Shown here one piece after another: positions 18,305 to 26,848 of a stretch of DNA of 64,000 nt. The stretch's first letter is position 1. Each line of letters opens with the position of its first letter. Position numbers and translations under genes: made by a program. The notes beneath the pieces are model-generated. The model had not been told where the DNA came from and searched no databases. It worked only from the letters and a program-made list of their open reading frames with translations. The stretch lies in assembly GCF_000285575.1 (NCBI RefSeq), contig NZ_HE611050.1:268521-332520 (forward strand), given 5' to 3'. Source of the stretch: Clostridium senegalense JC122 (GTDB lineage Bacteria > Bacillota > Clostridia > Clostridiales > Clostridiaceae).

Positions 18305-19081
18305 TTACCTTGTTGTCAAATATAATCTTACAAAATATAGTATTAGTAAATGTGCTGGATAAAAAAGATAAAAAAAGTATTTTATTTTCAAGCCTCTTTC
18401 TCCATTGTAAAAATAGATTGCAAGTAATGAGAGATATACTATTCCCAAACTTGATGGTACCTCATATAAAAATACAATAGCTCCTGATAATATTTGTAAC
18501 AATCTCTTTTGTCTAAATATATAAAAAAGAGCTATGCAAAGTATTCCGTAATAAGTAAAATCACATTTTATAAATTTAGCTATTATTCCAAATAACACTA
18601 TAGTAGCTATAATACAAACTATATTAACTACTTTATTCATTTTTTTACTATTAATGACTTCAATTATATACATTACACATACTCCTAAAAACAATGTAAA
18701 AAACACATTATTTAATCTAGAAATTGGTATAAACATTTTATCACCAAATGCTAAATTGAAAGGTATTTCAGAAACTAAGGCAAATATAAAAAGTCTAAAT
18801 GCATATTTCTTTTTATTACTTGTATGAACATATCCTTCAACAAGCAAAAAACAAAATATTGGAAAACATATACGTCCTACAGCTCTCATCATTAAATATA
18901 TGCCATTTAATGTATTCATATCTCCGGTATAAGGTATTTTTTTAGAATATATACCCATTAATATTAACATTGCTGCAAGATGGTCAATAAACATTAAAAT
19001 TATTGCCATAATTTTTAATGTACTTCCTGATAATCCCCTTTTTGATGATATTTCCGTTTTTTCAATTATAGATGTATCCAC
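18305..19081 (-). CDS. TraX-family integral membrane protein
   Basis: Protein of 258 residues with eight or so membrane spans. The N-terminal LSGSTLKIMAIILMFIDHLA (about residues 18-37) and the following RAVGRICFPIFCFLLVEGY (about 67-85) are the hallmark of the TraX family, named for the F-plasmid pilin acetylase but common on clostridial chromosomes. RLNNVFFTLFLG (about 122-133) is the other conserved block. The probable role is acylation of a surface molecule; the substrate is unknown. The start at 19081 is used because it gives a full N-terminus; GGGGGAAGAA precedes it. Confidence 0.85.
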   Translation of the reverse strand: MDTSIIEKTEISSKRGLSGSTLKIMAIILMFIDHLAAMLILMGIYSKKIPYTGDMNTLNGIYLMMRAVGRICFPIFCFLLVEGYVHTSNKKKYAFRLFIFALVSEIPFNLAFGDKMFIPISRLNNVFFTLFLGVCVMYIIEVINSKKMNKVVNIVCIIATIVLFGIIAKFIKCDFTYYGILCIALFYIFRQKRLLQILSGAIVFLYEVPSSLGIVYLSLLAIYFYNGERGLKIKYFFYLFYPAHLLILYFVRLYLTTR

Positions 19082-19260
19082 TATTATTTCTTCCCCCTGT
19101 AATCATAGTTAACAAACATATTTATAAAAAATATATTTATTATAATAGAATAAGCCTGTAATCATTTTCATACACTATTTTAACTATTTTTTGTTTAATT
19201 GTCAAATTTTTCTCAATTTTTACAATATTTTCACTGACTTTATAAAAACCAATATTTTAT

Positions 19261-19716
19261 TTATATTTCTAATTCCATAACTTCATTTTCTATTAAAAAC
19301 CCATGACGTTTATAAAAGTTTATCGACCTTTCACTTGGCCAAACAAATAACAATTCTATTTTATTATCTAATGCCCATTGTTTCACTTTTTTTATAAGCT
19401 TCGATCCTATACCTTTGTTTCTAAATTCTATTTTTGTATAAACATTTGTTACATATCCTATTTCTGCAAATAACTTTTGTGGTTTAGGTACCTTTCTTAT
19501 TCTATTTATATATATATTGGAAACAATTTTATTATTATCTTTAGCTATCCAATATTCCCAACTTCCAGTTTTTAAACCATTTATTAAAAATAAATTACAC
19601 TCTTTAATAAAATCTTCTTTTGAAGTCTGAAAATTTCCTTCTTCTTCATATTCGTGTTGCCACCTCATTTCTGAAAGTGTCGGAATATCTTTTTCTGTTG
19701 CTAATCTATATATCAT
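19261..19716 (-). CDS. GNAT family N-acetyltransferase
   Basis: N-acetyltransferase of about 151 residues. The acetyl-CoA motif is EFRNKGIGSKLIKKVKQWA (about residues 102-120), with a SERSINFYKRHGF C-terminal segment characteristic of the family. The start at 19716 follows GGGAGGG. Sequence resembles small clostridial GNATs of unknown substrate. Confidence 0.85.
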   Translation of the reverse strand: MIYRLATEKDIPTLSEMRWQHEYEEEGNFQTSKEDFIKECNLFLINGLKTGSWEYWIAKDNNKIVSNIYINRIRKVPKPQKLFAEIGYVTNVYTKIEFRNKGIGSKLIKKVKQWALDNKIELLFVWPSERSINFYKRHGFLIENEVMELEI

Positions 19717-19969
19717 ATTATCATCCCTCCCACATAACATAAAATTTATTGTGATTTTTTAATGCTATTACTTTATATTAATAAGTTTTTTCCGGAGTTG
19801 CATTTACTATAATAATTGAATGGATTTTTTCATAATGTCCATTAAAATGTTCTATATTTATTTAATTATCCCTCTTTCTATTTAATCTACTCCCATAATT
19901 TGAATATCAGATGCATTATAATCTCATATTATAATATATAAATATATATTAATTTTTGGGGGGATTTTT

Positions 19970-20200
19970 ATGTCATGTAACAATTGGAATAATAACTGCT
20001 GCAATGATTGTAACAACAACTGTAATAATAATTGTAACAATAACTGCTGTGATAATTGGGATGACTGCAACAATGATTGTAATAACAATTGGATTGACCA
20101 CTGTTTAACTGATTGGAACAATAACTGTTGTGATAATTGGAACAATGGCTGTTGTGATGATTGTGGCTGTGGCCTATTTGACTGGATATTTTGGTGTTAA
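19970..20200 (+). CDS. Cys/Asn/Trp-rich small protein of unknown function
   Basis: A 76-residue protein with about 18 Cys, 27 Asn, 11 Asp and 7 Trp, built from irregular repeats such as CNNNCNNNC, CCDNW and DWNNNCC, ending GLFDWIFWC. A very strong ribosome binding site (GGGGGGA) precedes the ATG and a 13-bp-stem terminator follows, so it is a real, self-contained gene, and it is on the strand opposite to its neighbours. The sequence upstream has CATATTATA, which fits a sigma-K-type -10 but is weak evidence in A/T-rich DNA. I recognise no family. Possible roles are a disulfide-linked spore-surface protein or a metal-binding protein. Confidence 0.8.
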   Translation: MSCNNWNNNCCNDCNNNCNNNCNNNCCDNWDDCNNDCNNNWIDHCLTDWNNNCCDNWNNGCCDDCGCGLFDWIFWC

Positions 20201-20276
20201 ATAATTATAAATATAATTTTATATTTTCTACACTAACTAAAAATCATCTAATATAATATTAAGTTTTAATATAACA

Positions 20277-20313
20277 CCCACATATTAAACTAGACAAGCT
20301 TAATATGTGGGTA
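20277..20313. terminator. Terminator between the Cys/Asn-rich gene and the GH25 lysin gene
   Basis: Arms ACCCACATATTAA and TTAATATGTGGGT around an 11-base loop, with T-rich tract on the plus strand. It probably serves both convergent genes. Confidence 0.8.
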
Positions 20314-20362
20314 TTTTTATATTATTTATTCTATATTAGTAACTTTTAATTAAGAGTTAATC

Positions 20363-21235
20363 TTATCTTAACCCTACCCTTTCCTCAGCAATCTTAAGAG
20401 TTTCTTCTCTATTTTTACCGCGTATATAAACATTAGCCTCTACACCGGTTAATGCTCCAACACTATAAACACTTTTACCCATACCTTTTACATATTCTTC
20501 ATGATTAACCACAATGCAATCTTCTAGTTTCCATGATAGAATTTTAGCTATACATTCATCTGCGTCTGATCCTTTAGCATAAACAACAACATTTCTATAA
20601 ACTTTCAAATTTTTTTCACTTCCATTCAAGCTAGATTTTTTTATAATAGATTGATAGTCTACATAGCAATAATTTGTATCAACTTGTCCATTAATCCCAT
20701 CAAAAGTTCCACTATCTGTAAACTGCCATATACCATAATTACCTCTATAATTACAATTAGAATTATATTCTGCTACCCATTTATCATATCTATTAAATAT
20801 ATCACTTGTAAGTTTATTATTAAACCAATAAGTGTTAGCATAAATTCCAACATGATATCCAGCAGCTTCTATAATATCGCAAAATGTTTTAGCTATAGAT
20901 GCTATGACACTATTGTCCAAAGTTCCTGTAGTTCCATCATCCTCTAAATCAAGGTATACTGGATAATCTAACTTGTAACCTTTTATATTTCTTAAAACGT
21001 GTTCTGCTTCACTTTTGGCATGGTCTATTGTAACTGCATAAGAGTATATATAAACCCCTACAGGAATACCTAAACGAGCACATTCTTGTATATTTCTTTT
21101 AAATTGACTATCGTCTTGACTAGTCATGTTATCTCCATAGCCAACCCTAATAATAGCAAAATCTATTTGACCTTTTATCTTGTCCCAATTTATAATTCCT
21201 TGATGTTCACTTACATCTATTCCTTTTAATTTCAA
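20363..21235 (-). CDS. GH25 lysozyme with clostridial endolysin-type C-terminal wall-binding domain
   Basis: N-acetylmuramidase of 290 residues. The GH25 catalytic domain covers about residues 1-195 with KGIDVSEHQG, IIRVGYG, the acidic pair in DYPVYLDLEDD and WVAEYN; GIWQFTDSG closes it. Residues about 205-290 (KVYRNVVVYAKGSDADECI ... GMGKSVYSVGALTG) form a second domain shared with the amidase at 31210 and resembling the C-terminal domain of CTP1L/CD27L clostridial endolysins. A TTG start follows AAGGAGGAAG. There is no signal peptide and no holin gene nearby, so it is probably a phage-derived lysin. Confidence 0.9.
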   Translation of the reverse strand: MKLKGIDVSEHQGIINWDKIKGQIDFAIIRVGYGDNMTSQDDSQFKRNIQECARLGIPVGVYIYSYAVTIDHAKSEAEHVLRNIKGYKLDYPVYLDLEDDGTTGTLDNSVIASIAKTFCDIIEAAGYHVGIYANTYWFNNKLTSDIFNRYDKWVAEYNSNCNYRGNYGIWQFTDSGTFDGINGQVDTNYCYVDYQSIIKKSSLNGSEKNLKVYRNVVVYAKGSDADECIAKILSWKLEDCIVVNHEEYVKGMGKSVYSVGALTGVEANVYIRGKNREETLKIAEERVGLR

Positions 21236-21496
21236 GTCGTTCTTCCTCCTTTAGCCTATTCATTGGTTCAATTGTGATGATATTATCTATTATTTTAAAT
21301 AGATTATTAAAAAATTTTAATTTTAAAATAAGTAAAAAACTACTAAAAATAAAAGATAATATTCTATATATAGTTTTATTTTTCATTCTAAATATCTTTG
21401 TATAATAATTATTAGACTTATTTTTTAAAGTGTTATAATATAAACTATGCTTTAATTAGTACTTTGCTCGCTAATCTTTAAATTTAAAATAAAAAT

Positions 21497-21521
21497 AAAG
21501 GAGGTATCAAAAAACCACCTG
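21497..21521 (-). terminator. Terminator of the decayed lysin fragment
   Basis: Hairpin AGGTGG..CCTCCT with a following T-rich tract on the minus strand, immediately after the lysin-domain fragment. Bases 21236-21496 show no gene. Confidence 0.5.
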
Positions 21522-21535
21522 CAATAATTAGAATC

Positions 21536-21810
21536 TTATCTTTTAATTAATTTTTTAGTACCATTTAAATATACATTAAGTTCTACATTATATAATTCAT
21601 CACCATCTTCATAGGTACTCCTCCCCATCCCAATTTTATGATTTTTCCTATGTATTAAAATAGCATCTTCACTCTTTGTATTGAGCCATTTACAAATATA
21701 AGCAGTAACTCTTTTATAAGCATTATTCCCATATAAAATATAATTTCTACTATTTGAAAAACTTCAACTATTCTTTTTCTCTTCTTATCAATTTGTTTTA
21801 ACATATTCAT
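21536..21810 (-). pseudogene. Frameshifted remnant of an endolysin C-terminal wall-binding domain
   Basis: An ATG at 21810 with GGAGG in front begins a frame (NMLKQIDKKRKRIVEVF) that ends early. One frame over, from about 21765 to the stop at 21536, the protein reads RNYILYGNNAYKRVTAYICK, then IHRKNHKIGMGRSTY, then LNVYLNGTKK. This is clearly the same domain as the C-termini of the GH25 lysin and the amidase. No catalytic domain is attached. Whether the short N-terminus was fused to the domain or comes from another gene cannot be decided. Confidence 0.7.
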
Positions 21811-21985
21811 AGTATGTATCCTCCATTGCTACCAAAGTATATAACATAAAATTTATTAGCTATTCATAAATCAGTTTATATTTTTCTATTTATAACCATA
21901 TATCTAGAATTATTCCCATTTTAATAATTCTAAACATTTATTTTTCTATTTTTTAATGTAAATTTTATTTAAGATTTTATCATTA

Positions 21986-22143
21986 TATAGGGAAACAAGC
22001 TCCAATTTAAATTTATTCAATAACTTTAAAATTTTTCATACAAAATGTAGTGTTGAATTCTAAGGGATTCAGAGCATATCTCACTATTTTAGGTATCCAA
22101 GTTTTGGAATGGATAATTTTAAAAGTCAACTTGGAACCCTATA
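21986..22143 (+). repeat. MITE-like repeat, copy 2 (158 bp)
   Basis: Begins TATAGGGAAACAAG and ends TTGGAACCCTATA, giving terminal inverted repeats TATAGGG/CCCTATA. It shares long blocks with the copies at 23231-23383 and 53809-53967, including ATTTAAATTTATTCAATAAC and GTTTTGGAATGGATAATTTT. It has no coding capacity. The flanking TA could be a target duplication of the IS630/mariner type. Confidence 0.85.
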
Positions 22144-22178
22144 GAGGAGAATATTTTAAATTTATTGCTAAAACAAAG

Positions 22179-22230
22179 AATGGTCTGTATTAGAATAAAG
22201 TTATAAAACTCTATTCTAATACAGACCATT
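22179..22230. terminator. Strong orphan hairpin
   Basis: Two 22-base arms (22179-22200 and 22209-22230) with one mismatch, followed by a T-run on the plus strand. No gene ends nearby; it lies 36 bases beyond MITE copy 2. It may be the terminator of a lost gene or part of a small RNA. Confidence 0.5.
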
Positions 22231-22273
22231 TTTTATATGATATTTTACTTATTCTAATATGTAATATTAAATA

Positions 22274-22358
22274 CTACTCCTTTAATAGTGGATATTTTAA
22301 GTTTTGCTCTTCTGAATCATCTAAATAATTTCCACCCCATTTTTTTCTTTTTACTCAT
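22274..22358 (-). pseudogene. Possible 27-codon peptide gene with one extra A
   Basis: AAGGA precedes an ATG at 22358 (MSKKKK). Removing one base from the following A-run gives a continuous small protein MSKKKKWGGNYLDDSEEQN ending at the stop at 22274. As sequenced the frame stops after 13 codons. No family is recognised. The remainder of the 21811-22733 gap holds only the repeat, the hairpin and A/T-rich DNA. Confidence 0.25.
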
Positions 22359-22733
22359 TTTTTTCCTTTTTTATCTTTTATCAGAAACTTGAATCATTTA
22401 ATAAGAATATTGAAAAAAGTTAATATCATTTTTTATGCTTTTTTCAATAAACATTTCTATTAATTCAATAGAACATCTTAAAACTCCTACTATTATGATT
22501 GAATGTATAAATCTATTTAATAATCTAAAATTAATTATATGTTAACTTTATGGAAACACAATAAAAATTTAATTATTTATATAGATTTATTTACTATAAT
22601 AAAACTAAATTCCTTTGATTAAAAAATTTATGATAAACGATTAATTTTGCTATTCTTTACAATAGCTAATTACATAAATTTTCTTCATAATTAACCAGTT
22701 AGAATATGATAATTAAGTTAGGAGATATGTATT

Positions 22734-23230
22734 ATGAAAAGATTAACCCCATTCACAATCACGAGTATATTAAAGAATTATAAAAAATTAAAATTATTAT
22801 CTTTAATATTTTTAATTTTCATAATATTATTTTTTATAATTCCATTTTATATGCCTTTTATGCCACAATATACAATAAGATTATATTTTAAGAGTACTAA
22901 TACAAATAATTTTAAATTATATGAAAAAGTTACTACTGAATTTCTTTCTCATGATGAAAATCTTTTTAAGGAGAGAAATAAATCAAATGATAAATGTTAT
23001 ATTTTTTTGTTAAACCTACTAAAATGAATGAAGAAACTTTAAAATATAAAATGTATGAGGTAAAAAGATATAAAAAAACTCTTATAGATTACACAGAGAA
23101 TGATATATTATTTTACAATATATATGGTATAAGCACTAATATTGATGAAGTTGTTGGTCCATATATAACATTAATAAGGTCTAATGATAAAAATAAAACA
23201 AAATGGATTGTTCAAGGCATAGGTTATTAG
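22734..23230 (+). pseudogene. Membrane-anchored hypothetical protein, one frameshift
   Basis: Two overlapping frames join at a 7-T run (23002-23008); adding one base restores a 165-residue protein. It has a single membrane segment near residues 20-43 (LLSLIFLIFIILFFIIPFY) and a soluble, Lys-rich C-terminal domain. GGAGATATGTATT precedes the ATG. MITE copy 3 starts at the base directly after its stop codon, so insertion may have trimmed the 3' flank. Function unknown. Confidence 0.55.
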
Positions 23231-23383
23231 TATAGAGAAACAAGCTCCAATTTAAATTTATTCAATAACCTTAAACTATTGTTATACAAGATGTAATGTT
23301 GCATTCTAAGTGATTCAGAATATGTGTAACTATTTTAGGAAGTTTTGGAATGGATAATTTTAAAAGTCAAATTGGAACTCTAT
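23231..23383 (+). repeat. MITE-like repeat, copy 3 (153 bp)
   Basis: Same orientation as copy 2: starts TATAGAGAAACAAGCTCC and ends TTGGAACTCTAT. It has a few small internal deletions relative to copy 2. It abuts the stop codon of the preceding gene. Confidence 0.85.
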
Positions 23384-23394
23384 GAATCAAAAGA

Positions 23395-23423
23395 AAGCTG
23401 TATCAAAATAATTAATACAGCTT
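23395..23423. terminator. Hairpin after MITE copy 3
   Basis: Stem AAGCTGTAT/ATACAGCTT followed by a T-rich stretch on the plus strand. It could be the displaced terminator of the gene ending at 23230. Confidence 0.5.
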
Positions 23424-23521
23424 GTCTTTTTAATTACCTATTTTAATTAATTTAAAATCTTACTACATGTTTATTCCTAAAATATATATCTGTAGTAATA
23501 CCATTACTAAAAGTACTATCA

Positions 23522-24118
23522 CTAAAAATTATATTTAAAATAAGTTTTAACGAAATTAGCCATAGGCTGTTTTTCATCTTTATCTCCAATATAATCTAAG
23601 TCTTGATCATAAAAATATAAGTATGCTATACTTTTTTCTTTATCAGATGTTCCAATAATACCAAAAGCTTTTGGAAATTTTCTATTATTTTTTTCATTTT
23701 CATCTACAACTCTAAAATTATAGCTATTTATCAAAAATTCATGTTCTGGTATAACATATTTATCTTCACCATCATCTACATTATACATTGGATCTAAACT
23801 AACTTTTGAATCTAAAAAAGTATATTTTTCTTCTAGTTTAGCTTTTTCATTTTTATATGTTTCATCATCATAACTTACAACAAGAACAACTGAATGAGCT
23901 TGAAATATAACCATTGATTTATTAGTGTACTTATATGTTATATCTTTATATGTAGGCAAGTCATCTAACTTAGGCATGAAATCCTTTGCATTTGAATCAA
24001 TGTTACTACCTGTATTAAGATAACTTTCAATATCTGAATTTACTTTACTACAACCAGTAACACAACTAATTAAAACTATTAATAAAATAATAGAACATTT
24101 TTTTCTTATTTTTCTCAT
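23522..24118 (-). CDS. Hypothetical lipoprotein
   Basis: Protein of 198 residues with a signal peptide ending in a lipobox-like SCVTGC (Cys about residue 23), so it is probably a membrane-attached lipoprotein. The mature domain starts with an acidic, Ser/Asn-rich linker and then a mixed alpha/beta domain of about 150 residues (VVLVVSYDDETYKNEKAKLE, YNFRVVDENEKN). No enzymatic motif is visible. It begins similarly to the subtilase lipoprotein at 61000-62241 (SVNSDIESYLNTGS), but this may be chance. It appears monocistronic. Confidence 0.7.
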   Translation of the reverse strand: MRKIRKKCSIILLIVLISCVTGCSKVNSDIESYLNTGSNIDSNAKDFMPKLDDLPTYKDITYKYTNKSMVIFQAHSVVLVVSYDDETYKNEKAKLEEKYTFLDSKVSLDPMYNVDDGEDKYVIPEHEFLINSYNFRVVDENEKNNRKFPKAFGIIGTSDKEKSIAYLYFYDQDLDYIGDKDEKQPMANFVKTYFKYNF

Positions 24119-24208
24119 TCCTTTATACCTCTACATCTAATAATATTTTTTCAACATTAATTATAATTTACCTTTAATAATTCCCTAAATATTATTCTTT
24201 TCTTTACC

Positions 24209-24634
24209 TTAATCATTCTGTATAGATTGCGTCTCTTGTTCTAATTCAATAAGTGCTTCTATTATTATACTATATATTTTAATTTTTTCATTTATTTTAA
24301 TAAAGAAATATCCAAAAAATAAAATTATAGCTAACCCATATATTATAATTATTCCAAAGAAAAACTTTTCATTGTTTCCTTTTGGAATATTACTTAAAAC
24401 AATTCCAACTACAAATACAACTATTGTAATTAAATATCCCATTACTGTTTGATTTTCTTCGTATTGTTTTTTCATTTCTATCCTTCTTTTTTCCTTTTGT
24501 ATTCTTTCCAAATCAAAACTTAGCTCATTTTTATATTTATCTTTTATATCATCAATACGTCTACGATATTTATTGTATTTCTCATTACTAACCTCTTCTT
24601 GTAAGATGGTATAAAATTTAATGTCTTTCATCAT
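24209..24634 (-). CDS. Hypothetical membrane protein with N-terminal coiled coil
   Basis: Protein of about 141 residues. A charged helical region of about 60 residues is followed by two membrane segments (about residues 64-83 and 93-114). GGAGGGGGAAG precedes the tandem ATG codons at 24629-24634. No family is recognised. It belongs to a cluster of small membrane-protein genes (24.2-26.3 kb) of unknown purpose. Confidence 0.65.
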   Translation of the reverse strand: MMKDIKFYTILQEEVSNEKYNKYRRRIDDIKDKYKNELSFDLERIQKEKRRIEMKKQYEENQTVMGYLITIVVFVVGIVLSNIPKGNNEKFFFGIIIIYGLAIILFFGYFFIKINEKIKIYSIIIEALIELEQETQSIQND

Positions 24635-24816
24635 CTTCCCCCTCCAAAACAATCTATAATTTTAAATTTTCTTCTCATTGTTGTAATTTTTACACTTACA
24701 GTTATTATTCAATAATAATCTATATAGTCCTTTTTATTACATTTCTAATTACAAAAGTATCCATAATGGTTCCCTCTATATAATTTCTAAATAAAAAACT
24801 CTTATTCTCCAATGAA

Positions 24817-25023
24817 CTATATTTGTTCAACTGGTGGATTAAGAGCTTTAGATATTTTTAATACTGTTTCTATATTACCTTTTTGTTTGTTATTTTCTAT
24901 TTGACTATAAGTATTTTTACTTATTCCTAGCATTGTATAAAATTCTTTTTAATACATCATATAATCTCGTATAGGAATTTGTTTAAGCTCATTTTTAACA
25001 GCTACAATATCACTTTTTGTATC
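24817..25023 (-). pseudogene. XRE-type HTH regulator fragment with internal stop
   Basis: The reverse strand reads KNELKQIPIRDYMMY, a stop codon, then KEFYTMLGISKNTYSQIENN and NIETVLKISKALNPPVEQI. The second part is a recognisable XRE helix-turn-helix. No start codon is present before the internal stop at about 24950, and the recognition region is partly replaced. It is therefore a dead regulator fragment. Confidence 0.6.
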
Positions 25024-25049
25024 TATAATATGGGTTTAGTTTCCTTTAT

Positions 25050-25102
25050 ATAAATTAATATATAGTATATATTTATTAAATATATACTATATATTAATTT
25101 AT
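25050..25102. repeat. Perfect 26-bp palindrome with 1-base loop
   Basis: Arms 25050-25075 and 25077-25102 are exact reverse complements, made only of A, T and one G/C pair per arm. It overlaps the last codons of the gene at 25094-25729. It may act as a terminator or form a cruciform. Confidence 0.8.
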
Positions 25103-25729
25103 ATTTTCTTTATTATTAGATAATTCATTTTTATCTTTTACCAAATGCCCATTTTCTTCAACTTCTTTACATATCAAAGAAGTATTCAAATTCAATAGTT
25201 CATCTATTTTTTTATCTAATATTTCTTTCTCTTTAGTAATTAAAAAATCTTTTCTTATACATTTATAACGCGGTCTAAAAAATATAAAATTCATAATAAG
25301 TCCTGTAAGTATAGTAACAACAATTACTATATTACTTTTATTCTTTATTCCAGTTCCTATAGTCACCATCAAACCACCCATTATTCCATAAATTAAATTA
25401 TATTTTCCATTAGATTTAATATCTAATTTTTGTCTTCTACAAATATACTGTTCTAATTCATATTCGCTATTATTATAATGATTATATATTTTATTATAAG
25501 TTATCCTAATATTCTCTTTATTACCTTTGGATAATTTTTTTATTTCTTTTTGCATTTCATATTCATTACCCCAAATGAACTTTTTAAACCATTTAAATTT
25601 TTGATTATCTTTTACATCCACAGTACTTATTTCCCTAATTTCTTTTATTTGATCTTTATTAATAAATCTTATATTGTACTTACTATCTTTAATTTTTAAA
25701 AAATCATTAAATACCCCAATTAATAACAT
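25094..25729 (-). CDS. Hypothetical membrane protein
   Basis: Protein of 211 residues that I do not recognise. A basic N-terminal region (about residues 1-115) precedes two membrane segments (about 117-133 and 135-151, the latter IVIVVTILTGLIMNFIFF) and a charged coiled-coil C-terminus. The gene overlaps the upstream gene by 10 bases, indicating an operon of two. Its last codons lie inside a perfect palindrome. Confidence 0.6.
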   Translation of the reverse strand: MLLIGVFNDFLKIKDSKYNIRFINKDQIKEIREISTVDVKDNQKFKWFKKFIWGNEYEMQKEIKKLSKGNKENIRITYNKIYNHYNNSEYELEQYICRRQKLDIKSNGKYNLIYGIMGGLMVTIGTGIKNKSNIVIVVTILTGLIMNFIFFRPRYKCIRKDFLITKEKEILDKKIDELLNLNTSLICKEVEENGHLVKDKNELSNNKENIN

Positions 25730-26328
25730 TGTATACTTTCTTCATTATATTCTAATTCGTATAATTTTAATGTACTTAAAATAGTTTCACAAAATATTAA
25801 TCCTGATGTCATTAAAGTCAAATAATATATCCAAATAAATGAACCTATACAAAAAATTATACTATGTAAATCTTTTGAACTTTTAATTATACATATAGCA
25901 TCAAACCCTATAAAAATTCCTACGATAATATTCATTATAAATATAAATGCAATTTTACATATATGATTACATCCTAACGTTTTTTTACATACTAAAATTT
26001 TATTTGATTTATTCAGTTTATTAAAATATATTACTAATAATATTATTAACATTACTAGTAAAGAACATATTGCTATTAAATCTGTTGTTGAATTATTATT
26101 TAAACTATAAGCATATCTTCCTCCTAAAAATGTAAAAAATATAAATATAATGCTAATTAATAAGGGTATTAACTTATCATTTGCGTTATTTTCTATTTCT
26201 ATTTTCCCAAAACTCCATTTTAATGAATAGTTAAATAAGTATATACTAAATGTTATCCATACTGGCATAATTATTGAAATTACTTGTATACTGTCATTAG
26301 TTATCATTGACTTAATACTTTCTATCAT
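25720..26328 (-). CDS. Hypothetical integral membrane protein
   Basis: Protein of 202 residues with about five membrane spans (about residues 15-35, 50-70, 77-100, 122-143 and 155-178) and no recognised motif. It is the first gene of a two-gene unit with the gene at 25094. AAGAGGAAGA precedes its ATG at 26328. A candidate short secreted-peptide ORF lies just upstream on the same strand. Confidence 0.6.
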   Translation of the reverse strand: MIESIKSMITNDSIQVISIIMPVWITFSIYLFNYSLKWSFGKIEIENNANDKLIPLLISIIFIFFTFLGGRYAYSLNNNSTTDLIAICSLLVMLIILLVIYFNKLNKSNKILVCKKTLGCNHICKIAFIFIMNIIVGIFIGFDAICIIKSSKDLHSIIFCIGSFIWIYYLTLMTSGLIFCETILSTLKLYELEYNEESIQCY

Positions 26329-26405
26329 ATTCTTCCTCTTTTCTCATGTGTATATCATATGTTTTATAATCTCATACTGAAAAATTATTTAAGATGACTA
26401 TCATA

Positions 26406-26540
26406 CTAAGTAATTTTTATATCTATACCCCATATACTCTCAACATCTTGCTCTGCATTAGTCCCTATTGATGTTGAACTAAAATCTAAAGTATATGCTA
26501 TTAAAAGAGACAATAGCCCTTTTATATTTTTTCTTTTCAA
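26406..26540 (-). CDS. Candidate short secreted peptide (44 residues)
   Basis: From a TTG at 26540, the frame encodes a basic N-terminus (KRKNIKG), a hydrophobic run (LLSLLIAYTLDF) and a polar tail ending ESIWGIDIKIT. This is the layout of exported signalling peptides. A GAGTGAGAG purine-rich stretch precedes it. There is no family evidence, and the start codon is weak. Confidence 0.3.
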   Translation of the reverse strand: MKRKNIKGLLSLLIAYTLDFSSTSIGTNAEQDVESIWGIDIKIT

Positions 26541-26723
26541 CTCTCTCACTCATATATATTATATTTACATATAAACTATATATTAACAATGCTTATAATT
26601 CCATATTTTCGACAAATATAGAATTATTTTTACAATAAAAATATCCTATCAATTAATTTTTAGACTATTTTTAACTAAAAATATTAATATTTAATACTAT
26701 CTAAATAAAAAGGAGTTTTGGAT

Positions 26724-26801
26724 TTGAAACATAATATTTCTATTTACATTAAAAATAATTCTAAGATTATAAAACTATCAGACTTAATTAATAAACTTTA
26801 G
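26724..26801 (+). CDS. Candidate 25-residue peptide on the plus strand
   Basis: A TTG start with AAGGAG seven bases before it opens a 25-codon frame, KHNISIYIKNNSKIIKLSDL then INKL. It is Lys-rich and amphipathic. Only the ribosome binding site argues for it. The rest of the 26329-26848 gap shows no other gene. Confidence 0.25.
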   Translation: MKHNISIYIKNNSKIIKLSDLINKL

Positions 26802-26848
26802 AATAAAAAAATATCTAAATTTAGTTGTAAAGCAATCATATTAGCTAT

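Noticed and set aside
19924-20145. Leu/Gln-rich frame opposite the Cys/Asn-rich gene
   Set aside because: It is the reverse strand of Asn/Cys codons, has no ribosome binding site, and the plus strand has strong signals.
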